From: Azorinus chamasolen
Lineage: Eukaryota > Mollusca > Bivalvia > Cardiida > Solecurtidae
DNA: 64,000 bases
Reading direction: 5' to 3'
Assembly (NCBI GenBank): GCA_963576725.1
Contig: OY755239.1
Span: 63,282,953 to 63,346,952 of the forward strand
A program made the position numbers and the translations under genes. Every line of letters begins with the position of its first letter. The stretch's first letter is position 1. Below, piece by piece: positions 22,601 to 33,834 of the stretch. The notes beneath the pieces were generated by a model. The model did not search any database. It saw nothing but the letters and a program-made list of their open reading frames with translations, and was not told the DNA's origin.

Positions 22601-25017
22601 GAGATCTAGTCACGGGCGACTTTTGACACTTTTCATTGGTCGATTGCGCTGGAATTTTGACAGGATGTGGGCATTGTACATTTAAATCAGAAATAGTGAA
22701 GAAACGATTTTCGGCCAAAATAGATATACGAGGTTTTGTCAGCACAGCAACGTTATAGACTTTTTTCCAATACCCTTTATGAAATGTGTTTATTAGATGA
22801 TAAGATTAGATAGCTCTCTATTTCAATTCCGGGAAGTCTGGTTTTAAACTACAGTAAAAACTCGATACTACGACATTTTAGTAATAAAGAATGTATGTCT
22901 TTCTAGCAGGTGGCTGCTTAATGCAGGGTGAAACTCATGCAGAAAGCTCCTTGAGGAGCTTTCTGCACGACTTTCACCCTGCATTAAGCTTTCACCTGTG
23001 TTAATGATAAATAATGGTACGTATATGAGTGTTGGTAGTATCGAGTTTTACTGTATTCAAAAACGATTTCATCTTTTAAACGTATTTAAAATTCATACAT
23101 GAGCAATGTCCCTATTTAGAAAACCCCAAATAGTATTTAGTTAAACCGTGAACTCTATGAATATTAATTGCAGACATAATAACTGCATGGATATTATCTA
23201 GCTGAATGTTTTATAACTGCATAAAAAACATGGGAATAATTTACCATGGCAGAAACTGTAGAAATATCTCTATGTTACTTCAAAAACAACCAGATCTGAG
23301 ACCCTTATCAGACGGCTCATATATGTGCTGTCTGATCTGGATCTACTTTGTTTACATATGTGTCAAAGGGGGTCTCTTTGTAGAAAAGGGATGGACTTAT
23401 TATAGTAATAAACGTTTGTACAGTGTAATATCAATACAGCATACATCTAATATTTGCACAAAATATAGCACATACCGTTACGTGCTTTCAAAAGGGTTGG
23501 AACAAAAGTTACACTAAACATAAGGACAACGTGTTACAGTAATGGAGAATATAAGAACAAAGTGTACAAACCTCACTCTTTTCCTTTTCCCCACAACTCA
23601 ATCTCTTTGCTAGTTGGGCAGGCATTTTGACAGTGAGGACCGTGTCCTGAATGTCTACCATGAATGCTTCTGCCTTATTTACAGGCACTGCTTCGGCTAT
23701 GAGCTCCCCATCTACCACTTTAACAATGACACTGTCGTCTTCGGTTTCTTTTTCTTCGCCTGGAAAACATACCAAAACGTATTCCTTATTAACATTTAAC
23801 ATGGGGCACAATTCATGTCGATATTCAATGTCGTCTTGTTCACACTTCGGTGTCTTTTTTCCATTGGATTTCAAAGACGTGATTAGAATGCCAAACGTTT
23901 AGGATCCCGGTGAGTCATGGAGTCACTCAATGTTTCATCTGGATTCAAACTGTTTAAATTGGTATCACAAATTCGTCAAACAGCAGATTGAGGATAACAA
24001 TTGCCAGGTTGCATAAGATTCGCTTGCAGCTGAAGAGAGAGTGCATTTAATAGATAGATGAATTAAAGATGTATATTACATTTGATAAATGTTTGAATAA
24101 CAATACAAAGCGTAGAGTGCATTTGATAAAATGACGAATAAAACGATATAGTAGAGAGCATTTAATAAATAGATATGAATAACACTACATGTATGTGTAC
24201 TAAAGTGCATTTAAAAATATATGAATAACACTACATGTATGTATAAATATTAAATAACACTACGTTTATGTAGAGTGGTTTTGATAAAAACATAGAGCAT
24301 ATTTACTCCTTGATTTTTTACAGAATTGGGTATTTGCAATTTTTATTGGGTATTGGCAATTTTCGTAATTGGGTATTATTCATATTCTCATTAGGTATTC
24401 TATTTTTTTTTTGCTTTTTGCTATATTTATTTGCTTTGTGTTACTCATAGTTTTGAAAAGCAATTGCTTTTTCCACAATTTTAATTGAGTAAATACCCCA
24501 ATACTCCCCTTATCTGTAACCCTGATAGAGTGTATTTAAAAATAGATATGTATATGAATAACACTACATGTATTTATAGAGTGCGTCTAATAAATGTATA
24601 TAAATAACACTAAATGTAAGCAGAATGCGTTTTCTAAATTGACGAGAAGGACGATGTATAGTGCATTTAATAAAAAGATATGAATAAAACGGTGAAGAGT
24701 ATATAGATAAATGTATATGAATAAAACTACATGTCTGTAAAGTACATTTAATGTATAGACTATGAACAGTGCAAGTAATAAATAGATAAATAAAACGATG
24801 AAGATTATAATCATATGTTGAAAAACAGTTGGTCATTAAAACAGCTGTTTCTCTTTATCTTACCATTTTCCTCCAGGGCCTTGACCATATCCTCAGGGTC
24901 AGTTGATCTTGACCTTTGAAATTCCGTAGATCTGCTGATAATCTCGTGAATATCATCACTCAACTTCTCAGTAGATTCTACTCGTCGCTTCCTTTGCTTT
25001 GGTAAACAGTTTCTCAT
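19523..25017 (-). CDS. Four-exon gene encoding a 203-residue charged protein of unknown function
   Basis: Join of 25017-24864, 23759-23572, 20890-20718 and 19619-19523 (612 nt). The donors are G|GTAAGA, GAG|GTTTGT and CAG|GTTAGT. The acceptors are TTTTCCAG|G, TTTTACCAG|A and CTCAACAG|T. Phases 1, 0 and 2 agree at all junctions and the joined frame ends in TAA. An in-frame TAG two codons upstream of the first ATG supports that start, though the TTAG there could also be an acceptor. Residues 1-51 are basic (PKQRKRR). Residues 52-114 look beta-rich (VIVKVVDGELIAEAVPV, FMVDIQDTVLTVKMP). The rest is Lys/Arg/Glu-rich and probably coiled coil. I do not recognise the family. The introns contain several MITEs. 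Confidence 0.7.
19981..20220. mobile_element. C1: TTAA-class MITE in intron 3
   Basis: TTAACTCTTTCCCTCATAT ... ATAGAACAGGGTTAA, with GATGGCTCCTATAGGAGCCGTC centre inside ACAGAGTAGAC / GTCTGCTCTGTTTGC. Confidence 0.75.
20440..20540. mobile_element. C-type MITE core remnant
   Basis: AAACAGAGTAGGCCAAGATC, ACTCCTGTAGGATTGTCTC and CTCCTCTGTTTAC. Termini not recognisable. Confidence 0.4.
20718..20890 (-). CDS. Exon 3 of the four-exon gene
   Basis: Preceded by CTATTTTACCAG. Starts IEYTNEEEQMMAEILRDD and continues with a KKRARKED / KRKRMFFEFRKEQQ stretch likely to form a coiled coil. Ends AGCAG|GTTAGT in phase 2. Confidence 0.7.
20985..21260. mobile_element. I/F-type MITE core remnants
   Basis: 20998-21060 and 21195-21255 each hold a decayed GACC...GGTC hairpin with CTGTTTG or CTGTTCG ends, in intron 2. 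Confidence 0.35.
21299..21527. mobile_element. B1: TTAA-class MITE in intron 2
   Basis: TTAACCCATTCCCTGATAT ... CTATGAGGTAATGGGTTAA. The hairpin uses GAAACCATTGTGATAAATA and its inverse instead of the GATGAGAC core. Confidence 0.75.
21725..21927. mobile_element. P4a: pogo-like palindromic MITE in intron 2
   Basis: CTGTAGAACCTGTCTTAAGT left, GGTTAAGACAGGTTCTAC right, GCAGGTGGTAGC / GCAACCGTCTGC inner arms, and centre AAGCTCCTATAGGATCTTT. Confidence 0.7.
22086..22751. mobile_element. 660-bp DNA element with 24-bp perfect TIRs, in intron 2
   Basis: GCTGTGCTGACAAAACCTCG TATA at 22089-22112 is exactly inverted at 22725-22748. Extending outward adds three more pairs with one mismatch. No transposase frame; interior words TATACGAG recur (22335, 22557, 22599). 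Superfamily not determined, and no clear target duplication. Confidence 0.7.
22852..23053. mobile_element. P2b: pogo-like palindromic MITE in intron 2
   Basis: CAGTAAAAACTCGATACTAC ... GTAGTATCGAGTTTTACTG flanked by TA. Centre AAAGCTCCTTGAGGAGCTTT. A clean uninterrupted reference copy for the GGTGGCTGCTTAATGCAGGG junction. Confidence 0.8.
23125..23400. mobile_element. C-type MITE remnant in intron 2
   Basis: CCAGATCTGAGACCCTTATC, AGACGGCTCATATATG and CTGTCTGATCTGGATCTAC core with the C-type left half (ATGGCAGAAACTGTAGAAAT). Ends decayed. Confidence 0.45.
23572..23759 (-). CDS. Exon 2 of the four-exon gene
   Basis: Preceded by TATGTTTTCCAG. Two bases complete the split Gly codon, followed by 62 codons starting EEKETEDDSVIVKVVDGEL. 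Ends AGTGAG|GTTTGT in phase 0. The frame stays open upstream of the acceptor, so a longer exon is possible. Confidence 0.65.
23885..24560. other. Intron 1: E-type core plus AT-rich low-complexity repeat
   Basis: 23895-23955 is an E-type hairpin remnant. 24030-24830 holds loosely repeated units of AATAACACTACATGTATG / AGAGTGCATTTAATAAAT, about 40-60 bp, too decayed for exact units. Confidence 0.45.
24864..25017 (-). CDS. Exon 1 of the four-exon gene
   Basis: ATG at 25017-25015; 51 codons plus one base, ending GAAAATG|GTAAGA. Begins MRNCLPKQRKRRVESTEKL. Confidence 0.65.
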
Positions 25018-25020
25018 AGT

Positions 25021-25275
25021 CTAATTTCTCAGAATGATTATTTATGTGTTGCAATAGAGTTGAGTTACATCTACTATGTAGTGTTGGTTGCTTGGTTGGA
25101 ATGGCATCCGTTGTGACGTTTTAAACGTTCTTGCGTCACAATGACGTCATAACGTCATGACGTTTCCTGACATGCATCGCAAATAGGCAAGTTTTCGCCG
25201 GAATGGCTGAAATGTCTTTTGCATGAAATACTATTTCAAAATTTAAGATCAGTTATCTACACAAGTAGTTACTGT
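25021..25275 (-). other. Possible 5' flank of the four-exon gene
   Basis: Contains imperfect TGACGTCAT / CGTCATGACG repeats at 25115-25165, CRE-like palindromes that could be promoter sites. No TATA box or initiator was identified with confidence. Confidence 0.3.
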
Positions 25276-25279
25276 TTTA

Positions 25280-25570
25280 AATCCGAAAGTATGACTTTTA
25301 CAGCAAGAGCAAAAAGGGAAATTGCAAATTCGTTTTTATTGAGTCTGTTCAGCATCAGTAATTGAAAGCGCAACACTACTCGCGCCCCTAGTACCGGCTT
25401 ATGTGGTATTCAAGATCTATATCTAAAAGCATCGAAATCAGGAACCCGAAGGACTGGAAAATATAACAACACTGAATGTAGTACGAGGCGACATTTTACG
25501 GTCGCTACACACCTACTGTTATGAAGTATATAACTTCCGAAAGTAAGAGATCCTTCGAAATCAAACAGCA
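25280..25570 (+). repeat. Dispersed repeat R, copy 2
   Basis: Second copy of the sequence at 7130-7420 (shared TTTTTATTGAGTCTGTTCA, GCAACACTACTCGC, CCCGAAGGACTGGAAAATAT, AGATCCTTCGAAA). Confidence 0.5.
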
Positions 25571-25774
25571 ATGAAGACTCAGTTGAAAAGTAAAATCAGC
25601 AAGGCGAAAAGAAACAATTGAAGACTCAGTTAAAAACATTATTAGATATATATAGTTATCCGAACGGATTTACGAATTGCCGAATACAGATTTTTGTGGG
25701 GTCAGCAGGGTCCAATACAAGTGTATCTATATTGAAGTGAAACATATCGAAAGCGGCCTTTGAAAGCAAGTCTA

Positions 25775-26207
25775 ATTATTTGTGTTAAAGACATGTAGTA
25801 GGGTGATGCAGGACAAATGTAATGGTGAAAACTCCCAGAGAAACATAATTATGCATTTAGCTTGTCCTGCATTAACCATTTCGGCGCCAAATTTCTAATT
25901 GTCGTCTGCAATCCAAGTTTGTTAAATCATTCGGTAAAATAAAGAAATGAGATAAACACATGCAAATTTCAAAGGAATAAAGCACATATATAGAAAAAGA
26001 GATTGAGACGAAAAGTGAAGGCCCTGATCAAGGCAGCGTCTGATCTGGGACTGTACTGTTCGTCAAGGTGCAATTATGTACAATAAATATCACAATAGTT
26101 TCAAAACTACATAATTCTAAAAGTTTCCTTTTCTCTAGTAAATGCTACTTTTCAGTAGATCTATTGAAAGAGGTTGGATAAAAAATAGCTTATGAGGTAA
26201 TGGGTTA
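25775..26207. mobile_element. Nested remnants: P arm, D4 and B right half
   Basis: GTTAAAGACATGTAGTAGGG...CTTGTCCTGCA is a P-type arm. D4 starts at its TTAA (25872, CCATTTCGGCGCC) and runs to about 26075. From 26090 the sequence is the right half of subfamily B, ending GAGGTAATGGGTTAA. The D-B junction is a deletion or recombination. Confidence 0.55.
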
Positions 26208-26304
26208 AAACAGTCCCTGCCTAATTTGACAGGGGGAACTAATTTTGGAAATAAAATCTTATTGCAATAAGACAAAACATCATTTATATTTAGCTTGCTG
26301 TGGG

Positions 26305-26380
26305 CGTATTTGTAGAAAGTTTGGATCCAGATGAGACGACGGGCAACTCGGCGTCTCATCAGGATCCAAACTGTGAATAA
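26305..26380. mobile_element. E-type MITE core
   Basis: AGTTTGGATCCAGATGAGAC and GTCTCATCAGGATCCAAACT around GACGGGCAACTCGGC. Outer termini lost. Confidence 0.5.
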
Positions 26381-26528
26381 TCTGACCGTGTTGTTGAAAA
26401 CAATGCAAGATAAATCAACTGTGACAACTCGAGATGATGACATTCTCGACCATCACACGTTTGCTCAAAATGCGAAAGACAATATGCAGTGTGTTAAACT
26501 TAACAAAACACGTTAAACGTCTCTGTTA

Positions 26529-26706
26529 CAGTAAACCCCCTCTAAACAGGACGTTCAATTAGAGACAGGTAGCTGCTTAATGTAGGATGGAAGTCATGCA
26601 GAAAGAGGAGCTTTCTACACAACTTTCACCCTGCATTAAGCAACCACCTGCATAAAAGTGTCTAAATTCTCCACTACTAGAATTCCAGTTTAGAGGGGCT
26701 TTACTG
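26529..26706. mobile_element. P5: pogo-like palindromic MITE
   Basis: CAGTAAACCCCCTCTAAAC ... GTTTAGAGGGGCTTTACTG with GACAGGTAGCTGCTTAATG / GCATTAAGCAACCACCTGC arms. Confidence 0.75.
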
Positions 26707-26709
26707 TGG

Positions 26710-27270
26710 TTTTACTGGACTTTATTGCTATCCATTTTGGAACCATATGAGCTCTATTCTGGGTGACTACGTGGCCTTGTAACAGACAAGAAATATACAA
26801 GTTCTGATGTAAACCTGGGGGATATCAATATATAGAATCTCGGAACTATCATACTTTCTGTCAGCGATTTGACTTTGACAAATAGCCGTTGAGGTATCTA
26901 AGCCTTCCATACTATCATGCAACTGGTGTTTATCTAAAATGATATTCGTGATTTACAGAGATTGTTGTTGATATTGCAGTTATTTGAATATATATGCCTA
27001 TATTTAAATGTTTCAGAAATATATGTACAGTATTAAGTTACATCCGGGTGAAGAACACGGTAACAGTTTTGTGTTAGAATGTACGATGATAGAACAGAAC
27101 AGAACATAATTTTATTCAGATTTGTACAAAGTACCTCATCTGATATAGCATATACATGTATATACATACAAAGGTCACGTGACATATATAACTACAACAA
27201 TAGATGATGAATACATTTTCTAACGTATATTTAGGGTCTGTCTAATAATCAATGCATTTTTTATTTAAAT
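26710..27270. other. Intergenic, nothing recognised
   Basis: AT-rich left flank of the minisatellite; no gene or repeat recognised. Confidence 0.4.
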
Positions 27271-27274
27271 TACG

Positions 27275-30200
27275 CAAACATGTACGAAAATAACAGTAGC
27301 AGTTGTATGAACATGTATTGTGTTAGAGCGTACGATAATAACAGTAACAGTTGTATGTATTGTGTTAGAGCGTACGATAATAACAGTAGCAGTTGTATGT
27401 ATTGTGTTAGAGCGTACGATACTAACAGTAACAGTTGTATGTTTTAAGTTAGAGCGTACGATAATAACAGTAGCAGTTGTATGTATTGTGTTAGAACGTA
27501 CGATAATAACAGTAGCAGTTTTTTGAGCATGTATTGTGTTAGAGCGTACGATAATAACAGTTGTATGTATTGTGTTAGAGCGTACGATAATAACAGTAGC
27601 AGTTGTATGTATTTTGTTAGAACGTACGATAATAACAGTAGCAGTTGTATGAACATGTATTGTGTTAGAGCGCACGATAATAACATTAGCAGTTGGGTGT
27701 ATTGTGTTAGAGCGCACCATAATAACAGTAGCAGTTGAATGCATTGTGTTAGAGCGTACGATAATAACAGTAGCAGTTGTATGCATTGTGTTAGAGCGTA
27801 CGATAATAACAGTAACAGTTGGGTGTTTTGTGTTAGAGCGTACGATAATAACAGTAGCAGTTGTATGCATTGTGTTAGAGCGTACGCTAATAACTGTAGC
27901 AGTTGGGTGTATTGTGTTAGAGCATACGATAATAACAGTAGCAGTTGGGTGTATTGTGTTAGAGCTTACGATAATAACAGTAGCAGTTGTATGCATTGTG
28001 TTAGAGCGTACGATAATAACTGTAGCATTCGTATGCATTGTGTTAGAGCGTACGATAATAACTGTAGCATTCGTATGTATTGTGTTAGAACGTACGATAA
28101 TAACTGTAGCAGCTGTATGTTTTGTGTAAGACCGTACGATAATAACAGTAGCAGTTGTATGTATTGTGTAAGAGGGTACGATAATAACTGTAGCAGCTGT
28201 ATGTATTTTGTAAGTGCGTACGACAATAACTGTAGCAGTTGTGTGTATTGTGTTAGAACGTACGATAATAACAGTAGCAGTTGTATGTAATGTGTTAGAA
28301 CGTACGATAATAACTGTAGCAGTTGTATGTATTGTGTTAGAGCGTCCGATAATAACTGCTGTATGTATTGTGTTGGAACGTACGACAATAACTGTAGCAG
28401 TTGTATGTATTGTGTTACAGCGAACGATAATAATTGTTGCAGTTGTATGTAATGAGTTAGAACGTACGACAATAACTGTAGCAGCTGTATGTATTGTGTT
28501 CGAGCGTACGATAATAACAGTGGCAACAGCATGTATTGTGTTAGAGCGTACGATAATAACTGTTGTATGTATTGTGTTAGAACGTACGGTAATAACTGTA
28601 GCAGTTGTATGTAACGTGTTAGAACGTACGCTAATAACTGTAGCAGTTGTATGTAATGTGTTAGAACGTACGATAATAACTGTTGTATGTATTGTGTTAG
28701 AACGTACGATAATAACAATAGCAGCTGTATGTAATGTGTTAGAACGTGCGATAATAACTGTAGCAGTTGTATGTATTGTGTTAGAGCGTCCGATAATAAC
28801 TGCTGTATGTATTGTGTTAGAACGTACGACAATAACTGTAGCAGTTGTATGTATTGTGTTACAGCGTACGATAATAATTGTTGCAGTTGTATGTAATGAG
28901 TTATAGCGTACGATAATAACTGTAGCAGCTGTATGTATTGTGTTAGAGCGTACGATAATAACTGTAGCAGTTGTATGTAACGTGTTAGAACGTACGATAA
29001 TAACTGTAGCAGTTGTATGTAATGTGTTAGAACGTACGATAATAACTGTTGTATGTATTGTGTTAGAACGTACGATAATAACAATAGCAGCTGTATGTAA
29101 TGTGTTAGAACGTGCGATAATAACAGTAGCAGCTGTATGAACATGTATTGTGTCAGAACGTACGATAATAACTGTAGCAGTTGTATGAACATGTATTGTG
29201 TTAGAGCGTACGATAATAACAGTTGTATGTATTGTGTTAGAGCGTACGATAGTAACAGTAGCAGTTGTATGTATTTTGTTAGAACGTACGATACTAACAG
29301 TAGCAGTTGTATGAACATGTTTTGTGTTAGAGCGTACGATAATAACATTAGCAGTTGGGTGTATTGTGTTAGAGCGCACAATAATAACAGTAGCAGTTGT
29401 ATGCATTGTGTTATAGCGTACGATAATAACAGTAGCAGTTGTATGCATTGTGTTAGAGCGTACGATAATAACAGTAGCAGTTGGGTGTATTGTGTTAGAG
29501 CGTACGATAATAACAGTAGCAGTTGTATGCATTGTGTTAGTGTGTACGATAATAACTGTGGCAGTTGGGTGTATTGTGTTAGAGCGTACGATAATAACAG
29601 TAGCAGTTGGGTGTATTGTGTTAGAGCGTACGATAATAACAGTAGCAGTTGTATGCATTGTGTTAGAGCGTACGATAATAACTGTAGCAGTCGTATGCAT
29701 TGTGTTAGAGCGTACGATAATAACTGTAGCATTCGTATGTATTGTGTTAGAACGTACGATAATAACTGTAGCAGCTGTATGTTTTGTGTAAGAGCGTACG
29801 ATAATAACTGTAGCAGTTGTATGTATTGTGTAAGAGGGTACGATAATAACTGTAGCAGCTGTATGTATTTTGTAAGAGCGTACGATAATAACTGTAGCAG
29901 TTGTATGTATTGTGTTAGAACGTACGATAATAACAGTAGCAGTTGTATGTAATGTGTTAGAACGTACGATAATAACTGTAGCAGTTGTATGTATTGTGTT
30001 AGAGCGTCCGATAATAACTGCTGTATGTCTTGTGTTGGAACGTACGACAATAACTGTATCAGTTGTATGTATTGTGTTACAGCGTACGATAATAATTGTT
30101 GCAGTTGTATGTAATGTGTTAGAACGTACGATAATAACTGTTGTATGTATTGTGTTAGAACGTACGATAATAACAATAGCAGCTCTATGTAATGTGTTAG

Positions 30201-32044
30201 AACGTGCGATAATAACTGTAGCAGCTGTATGTATTGTGTCAGAACGTACGATAATAACTGTAGCAGTTGTATGAACATGTGTTGTGTTAGAGCGTACGAT
30301 AATAACAGTTGTATGTATTGTGTTAGAGCGTACGATAATAACAGTAGCAGTTGTATGTATTTTGTTAGAACGTACGATAATAACAGTAGCAGTTGTATGA
30401 ACATGTATTGTGTTAGAGCGTACGATAATAACATTAGCAGTTGGGTGTATTGTGTTAGAGCGCACAATAATAACAGTAGCAGTTGTATGCATTGTGTTAG
30501 AGCGTACGATAATAACAGTAGCAGTTGGGTGTATTGTGTTAGAGCGTACGATAATAACAGTAGCAGTTGTATGCATTGTGTTAGAGCGTACGATAATAAC
30601 TGTGGCAGTCGTATGCATTGTGTTTGAGCGTACGATAATAACTGTAGCATTCGTATGTATTGTGTTAGAACGTACGATAATAACTGTAGCAGCTGTATGT
30701 TTTGTGTAAGAGCGTACGATAATAACTGTAGCAGTTGTATGTATTGTGTAAGAGGGTACGATAATAACTGTAGCAGCTGTATGTATTTTGTAAGAGCGTA
30801 CGATAATAACTGTAGCAGTTGTATGTATTGTGTTAGAACGTACGATAATAACAGTAGCAGTTGTATGTAATGTGTTAGAACGTACGATAATAACTGTAGC
30901 AGTTGTATGTATTGTGTTAGAGCGTCCGATAATAACTGCTGTATGTATTGTGTTGGAACGTACGACAATAACTGTAGCAGTTGTATGTATTGTGTTACAG
31001 CGTACGATAATAATTGTTGCAGTTGTATGTAATGAGTTAGAGCGTACGATAATAACTGTAGCAGCTGTATGTATTGTGTTAGAGCGTACGATAATAACAG
31101 TGGCAACTGCATGTATTGTGATAGAGCGTACGATAATAACTGTTGTATGTATTGTGTTAGAACGTACGGTAATAACTGTAGCAGTTGTATGTAATGTGTT
31201 AGAACGTACGATAATAACTGTAGCAGTTGTATGTAATGTGTTAGAACGTACGATAATAACTGTAGCAGTTGTATGTAATGTGTTAGAACGTACGATAATA
31301 ACTGTAGCAGTTGTATGTAATGTGTTAGAATGTACGATAATAACTGTTGTATGTATTGTGTTAGAACGTACGATAATAACAATAGCAGCTGTATGTAATG
31401 TGTTAGAACGTGCGATAATAACTGTAGCAGCTGTATGTATTGTGTCAGAACGTACGATAATAACTGTAGCAGTTGTATGTAACGTGTTAGAACGTACGAT
31501 AATAACTGTAGCAGTTGTATGTAATGTGTTAGAACGTACGATAATAACAGTTGTAGTTGTGAGTAATGTGTTAGAACGTACAATAATAACAGTAGCAGTT
31601 GTATGTAATGTGTTAGAGCGTACGATAATAACTGTGACAGTTGTATGTAATGTGTTAGAGCATACGATAATAACAGTAGCAACTGCATGTATTGTGTTAG
31701 AGCGTCCGATAATAACTGCTGTATGTATTGTGTTAGAACGTACGACAATAATTGCTGTATGTAATGAGTTAGAGCGTACGATAATAACTGTAGCAGCTGT
31801 ATGTATTGTGTTAGAGCGTACGATAATAACAGTAGCAACTGCATGTATTGTGTTAGAACGTACGATAATAATTGTAGCAGTTGTATGTATTGTATCAGAG
31901 CGTACGATAATTACTGTAGCAGTTGTAGGTATTGTGTTAGAGCGTACGATAATAACAGTAGCAGTTGTATGTATTGTGTTAGAGCGTACGATAATAACTG
32001 TAGCAGCTGTATGTATTGTGTTAGAACGTACGGTAATAGCTGGT
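27275..32044. repeat. 42-bp-unit minisatellite, about 4.8 kb
   Basis: Over 100 units built from GTACGATAATAACAGTAGCA, GTTGTATGTATTGTGTTAGA and GC, with length variants of 36 and 48 bp (loss of AGTAGC, gain of AACATG). All lengths are multiples of three and lack stops, so it reads as VRSNTIHTTATVII repeats on the minus strand (1612 codons) and as other repeats in other frames. Variant units recur in order, for example GAGGGTACG at about 28170, 29835 and 30751, a sign of higher-order duplication. No start context, splice site or non-repeat domain supports a protein. Confidence 0.95.
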
Positions 32045-32510
32045 GTATGTCTTATATTAGAATGTACGATAATGTATACTGTACGCCTTGTGTTAGATCG
32101 CACGGTAATGACTAGTGTATATCTATATTAGAACGTATGATATTGTCTGTTTTACGTCTTGTGTTTGAACGTACTGTAATGTATACGGTAGGTCTTGTGT
32201 TAGAAGGTACGATAATGTCATGTGTCAGAACGCGCGATCATGGCTGTTGTATATCTTCTGTTAGAACGTATGATAATGGCTGATATATGTATTGTGTTAT
32301 AACGTACGATACTGTCTGCTGTACGTCTTGTGTTAGAACGTACGATACTGTCTGCTGTACGTCTTGTGTTAGAACGTACGATACTGTCTGCTGTACGTCT
32401 TGCGTTAGAACGTACGATACTGTCTGCTGTACGTCTTGTGTTATAACGTACGATACTGTCTGCTGTACGTCTTGCGTTAGAACGTACCATAATGTGTATT
32501 ATAGGTCTTG
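32045..32510. repeat. Diverged edge array with a 36-bp unit
   Basis: After degenerate units, at least five near-identical 36-bp units (GTACGATACTGTCTGCTGTA, then CGTCTTGTGTTAGAAC) run from about 32300 to 32490. They are related to the main array but amplified separately. Confidence 0.85.
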
Positions 32511-32519
32511 TTTTACATA

Positions 32520-32975
32520 TAGGGTATTGACTGTTGGACAGATTTAGTCTGAATTGTTATACACAATAGTTTGTGCTGAAGGAGAGTGAGGCCGCTTGTA
32601 GAAATTTTACACTCCAATTTTATCATAGAGGGATAATGGTTACTATTCACGTTCGGCTAACATCGCTTCTTATCGGTATTGTCCGTTTTTGGATTAGGAT
32701 TGCTTATGAAATAATATAGATATAATACTGGTTACATACATGTAGTCCACTATCAATATAACATTTTTAATCTTTAGTTTATTCATGATGTCATTATATC
32801 TTATACGAATATTGATCGAATAAAGGCTTAAAGTCTTAACTATAAACATATGGGAAAACACCATGATTCAGTAGATATAATGAGTGTTTTCAGTTTGGTT
32901 GATACATTTTTGATATTCACGAGTTAATGATAATATATCATATCAGAAATGTGTGTGACCTGTGAAGCAATGTTT
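32520..32975. other. Intergenic, nothing recognised
   Basis: AT-rich right flank of the minisatellite, with weak subfamily C similarity at about 32700-32800. Confidence 0.35.
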
Positions 32976-32978
32976 GAA

Positions 32979-33190
32979 TTAACCCTTTCCTCCATATATA
33001 CGCCTTTCTACGCCTCTGTAAAATTCACTTTTTGAAACCATTGTGATAAATAGAGAAGATGCTCTATTTATCACAATGGTTTAAAAACTACAAACTTGTA
33101 AAATTGTCCTTTTCTCTAGTTAGTGCTCCTTTTTGGTAGATTTATTCAAGGAGGTTGGATCTAAAAATAGCCTATGAGGTAATGAGTTAA
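32979..33190. mobile_element. B2: TTAA-class MITE
   Basis: TTAACCCTTTCCTCCATAT ... CTATGAGGTAATGAGTTAA. Hairpin GAAACCATTGTGATAAATAG and its inverse. Confidence 0.75.
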
Positions 33191-33233
33191 GGACTCTACC
33201 GACTTACATTTACAAAAGAGATATCTAAGAGTT

Positions 33234-33492
33234 TAACCCTTAGCCCGCCCATATTTTATCACCCTGTCCTCCTTTCAAGAATATTTAATTAGGCAAATGT
33301 TTACAAAGATACATGTATACAGGAAAAACTTATGTTGAAATGATTTTACTAGGCAAAGACATAGATCATTCAGGCATTGATTTCCCATTGCAAACTGCAT
33401 ACTCAGATGAGATCTCCTACAGGAGCTCTTTCATCTGGATCTACACTGTTTGCAAATGCAACTATAGTTATGACAGGCGGGCTATGGGTTAA
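33234..33492. mobile_element. H-named TTAA subfamily member (AGCCCGCC ends)
   Basis: TTAACCCTTAGCCCGCC ... GGCGGGCTATGGGTTAA. Core CAGATGAGATCTCCTACAGG / AGCTCTTTCATCTGGATC. Only member of this end type in the window. Confidence 0.7.
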
Positions 33493-33494
33493 GA

Positions 33495-33830
33495 CTAGTC
33501 ATGAATGTTATTGCACAGTGCACTTTACCTCGCTTCACAGACAAGAATAACAAGTTTAGTGACACAATGCCATTAAGCGAGTCTTTAGTTGTTGGAATAT
33601 GTTTTTATTGGCCACTATATTGCTATAATCGGCATTGACGTAGACAATTTAAGGGGAACAGATGGATATATATAGAACCAAAGTCTGGTGAATGTATTCT
33701 GTCGGTTCTCACAGTCGGAGCTGTTTTGAAAGAAAATATGATATACGCCTGAAAGAAAATATGATATACGAAAGTCTGCTGGATTTGTTTATTTGAATAT
33801 ACGTTGCTTAACCATTTCATCATAGGACAC
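33495..33830. other. Intergenic; one short direct duplication
   Basis: GAAAGAAAATATGATATACG occurs twice in tandem around 33728-33770. Nothing else recognised. Confidence 0.4.
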
Positions 33831-33834
33831 GCAT

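Noticed and set aside
27275..32044. CRISPR-like array
   Set aside because: Units are directly tandem without unique spacers, and the window is eukaryotic.
27265..32103. 1612-codon minus-strand open frame, plus 1292-codon and several plus-strand frames
   Set aside because: All are translations of the stop-free 42-bp minisatellite; no start context, splice sites or unique domain.
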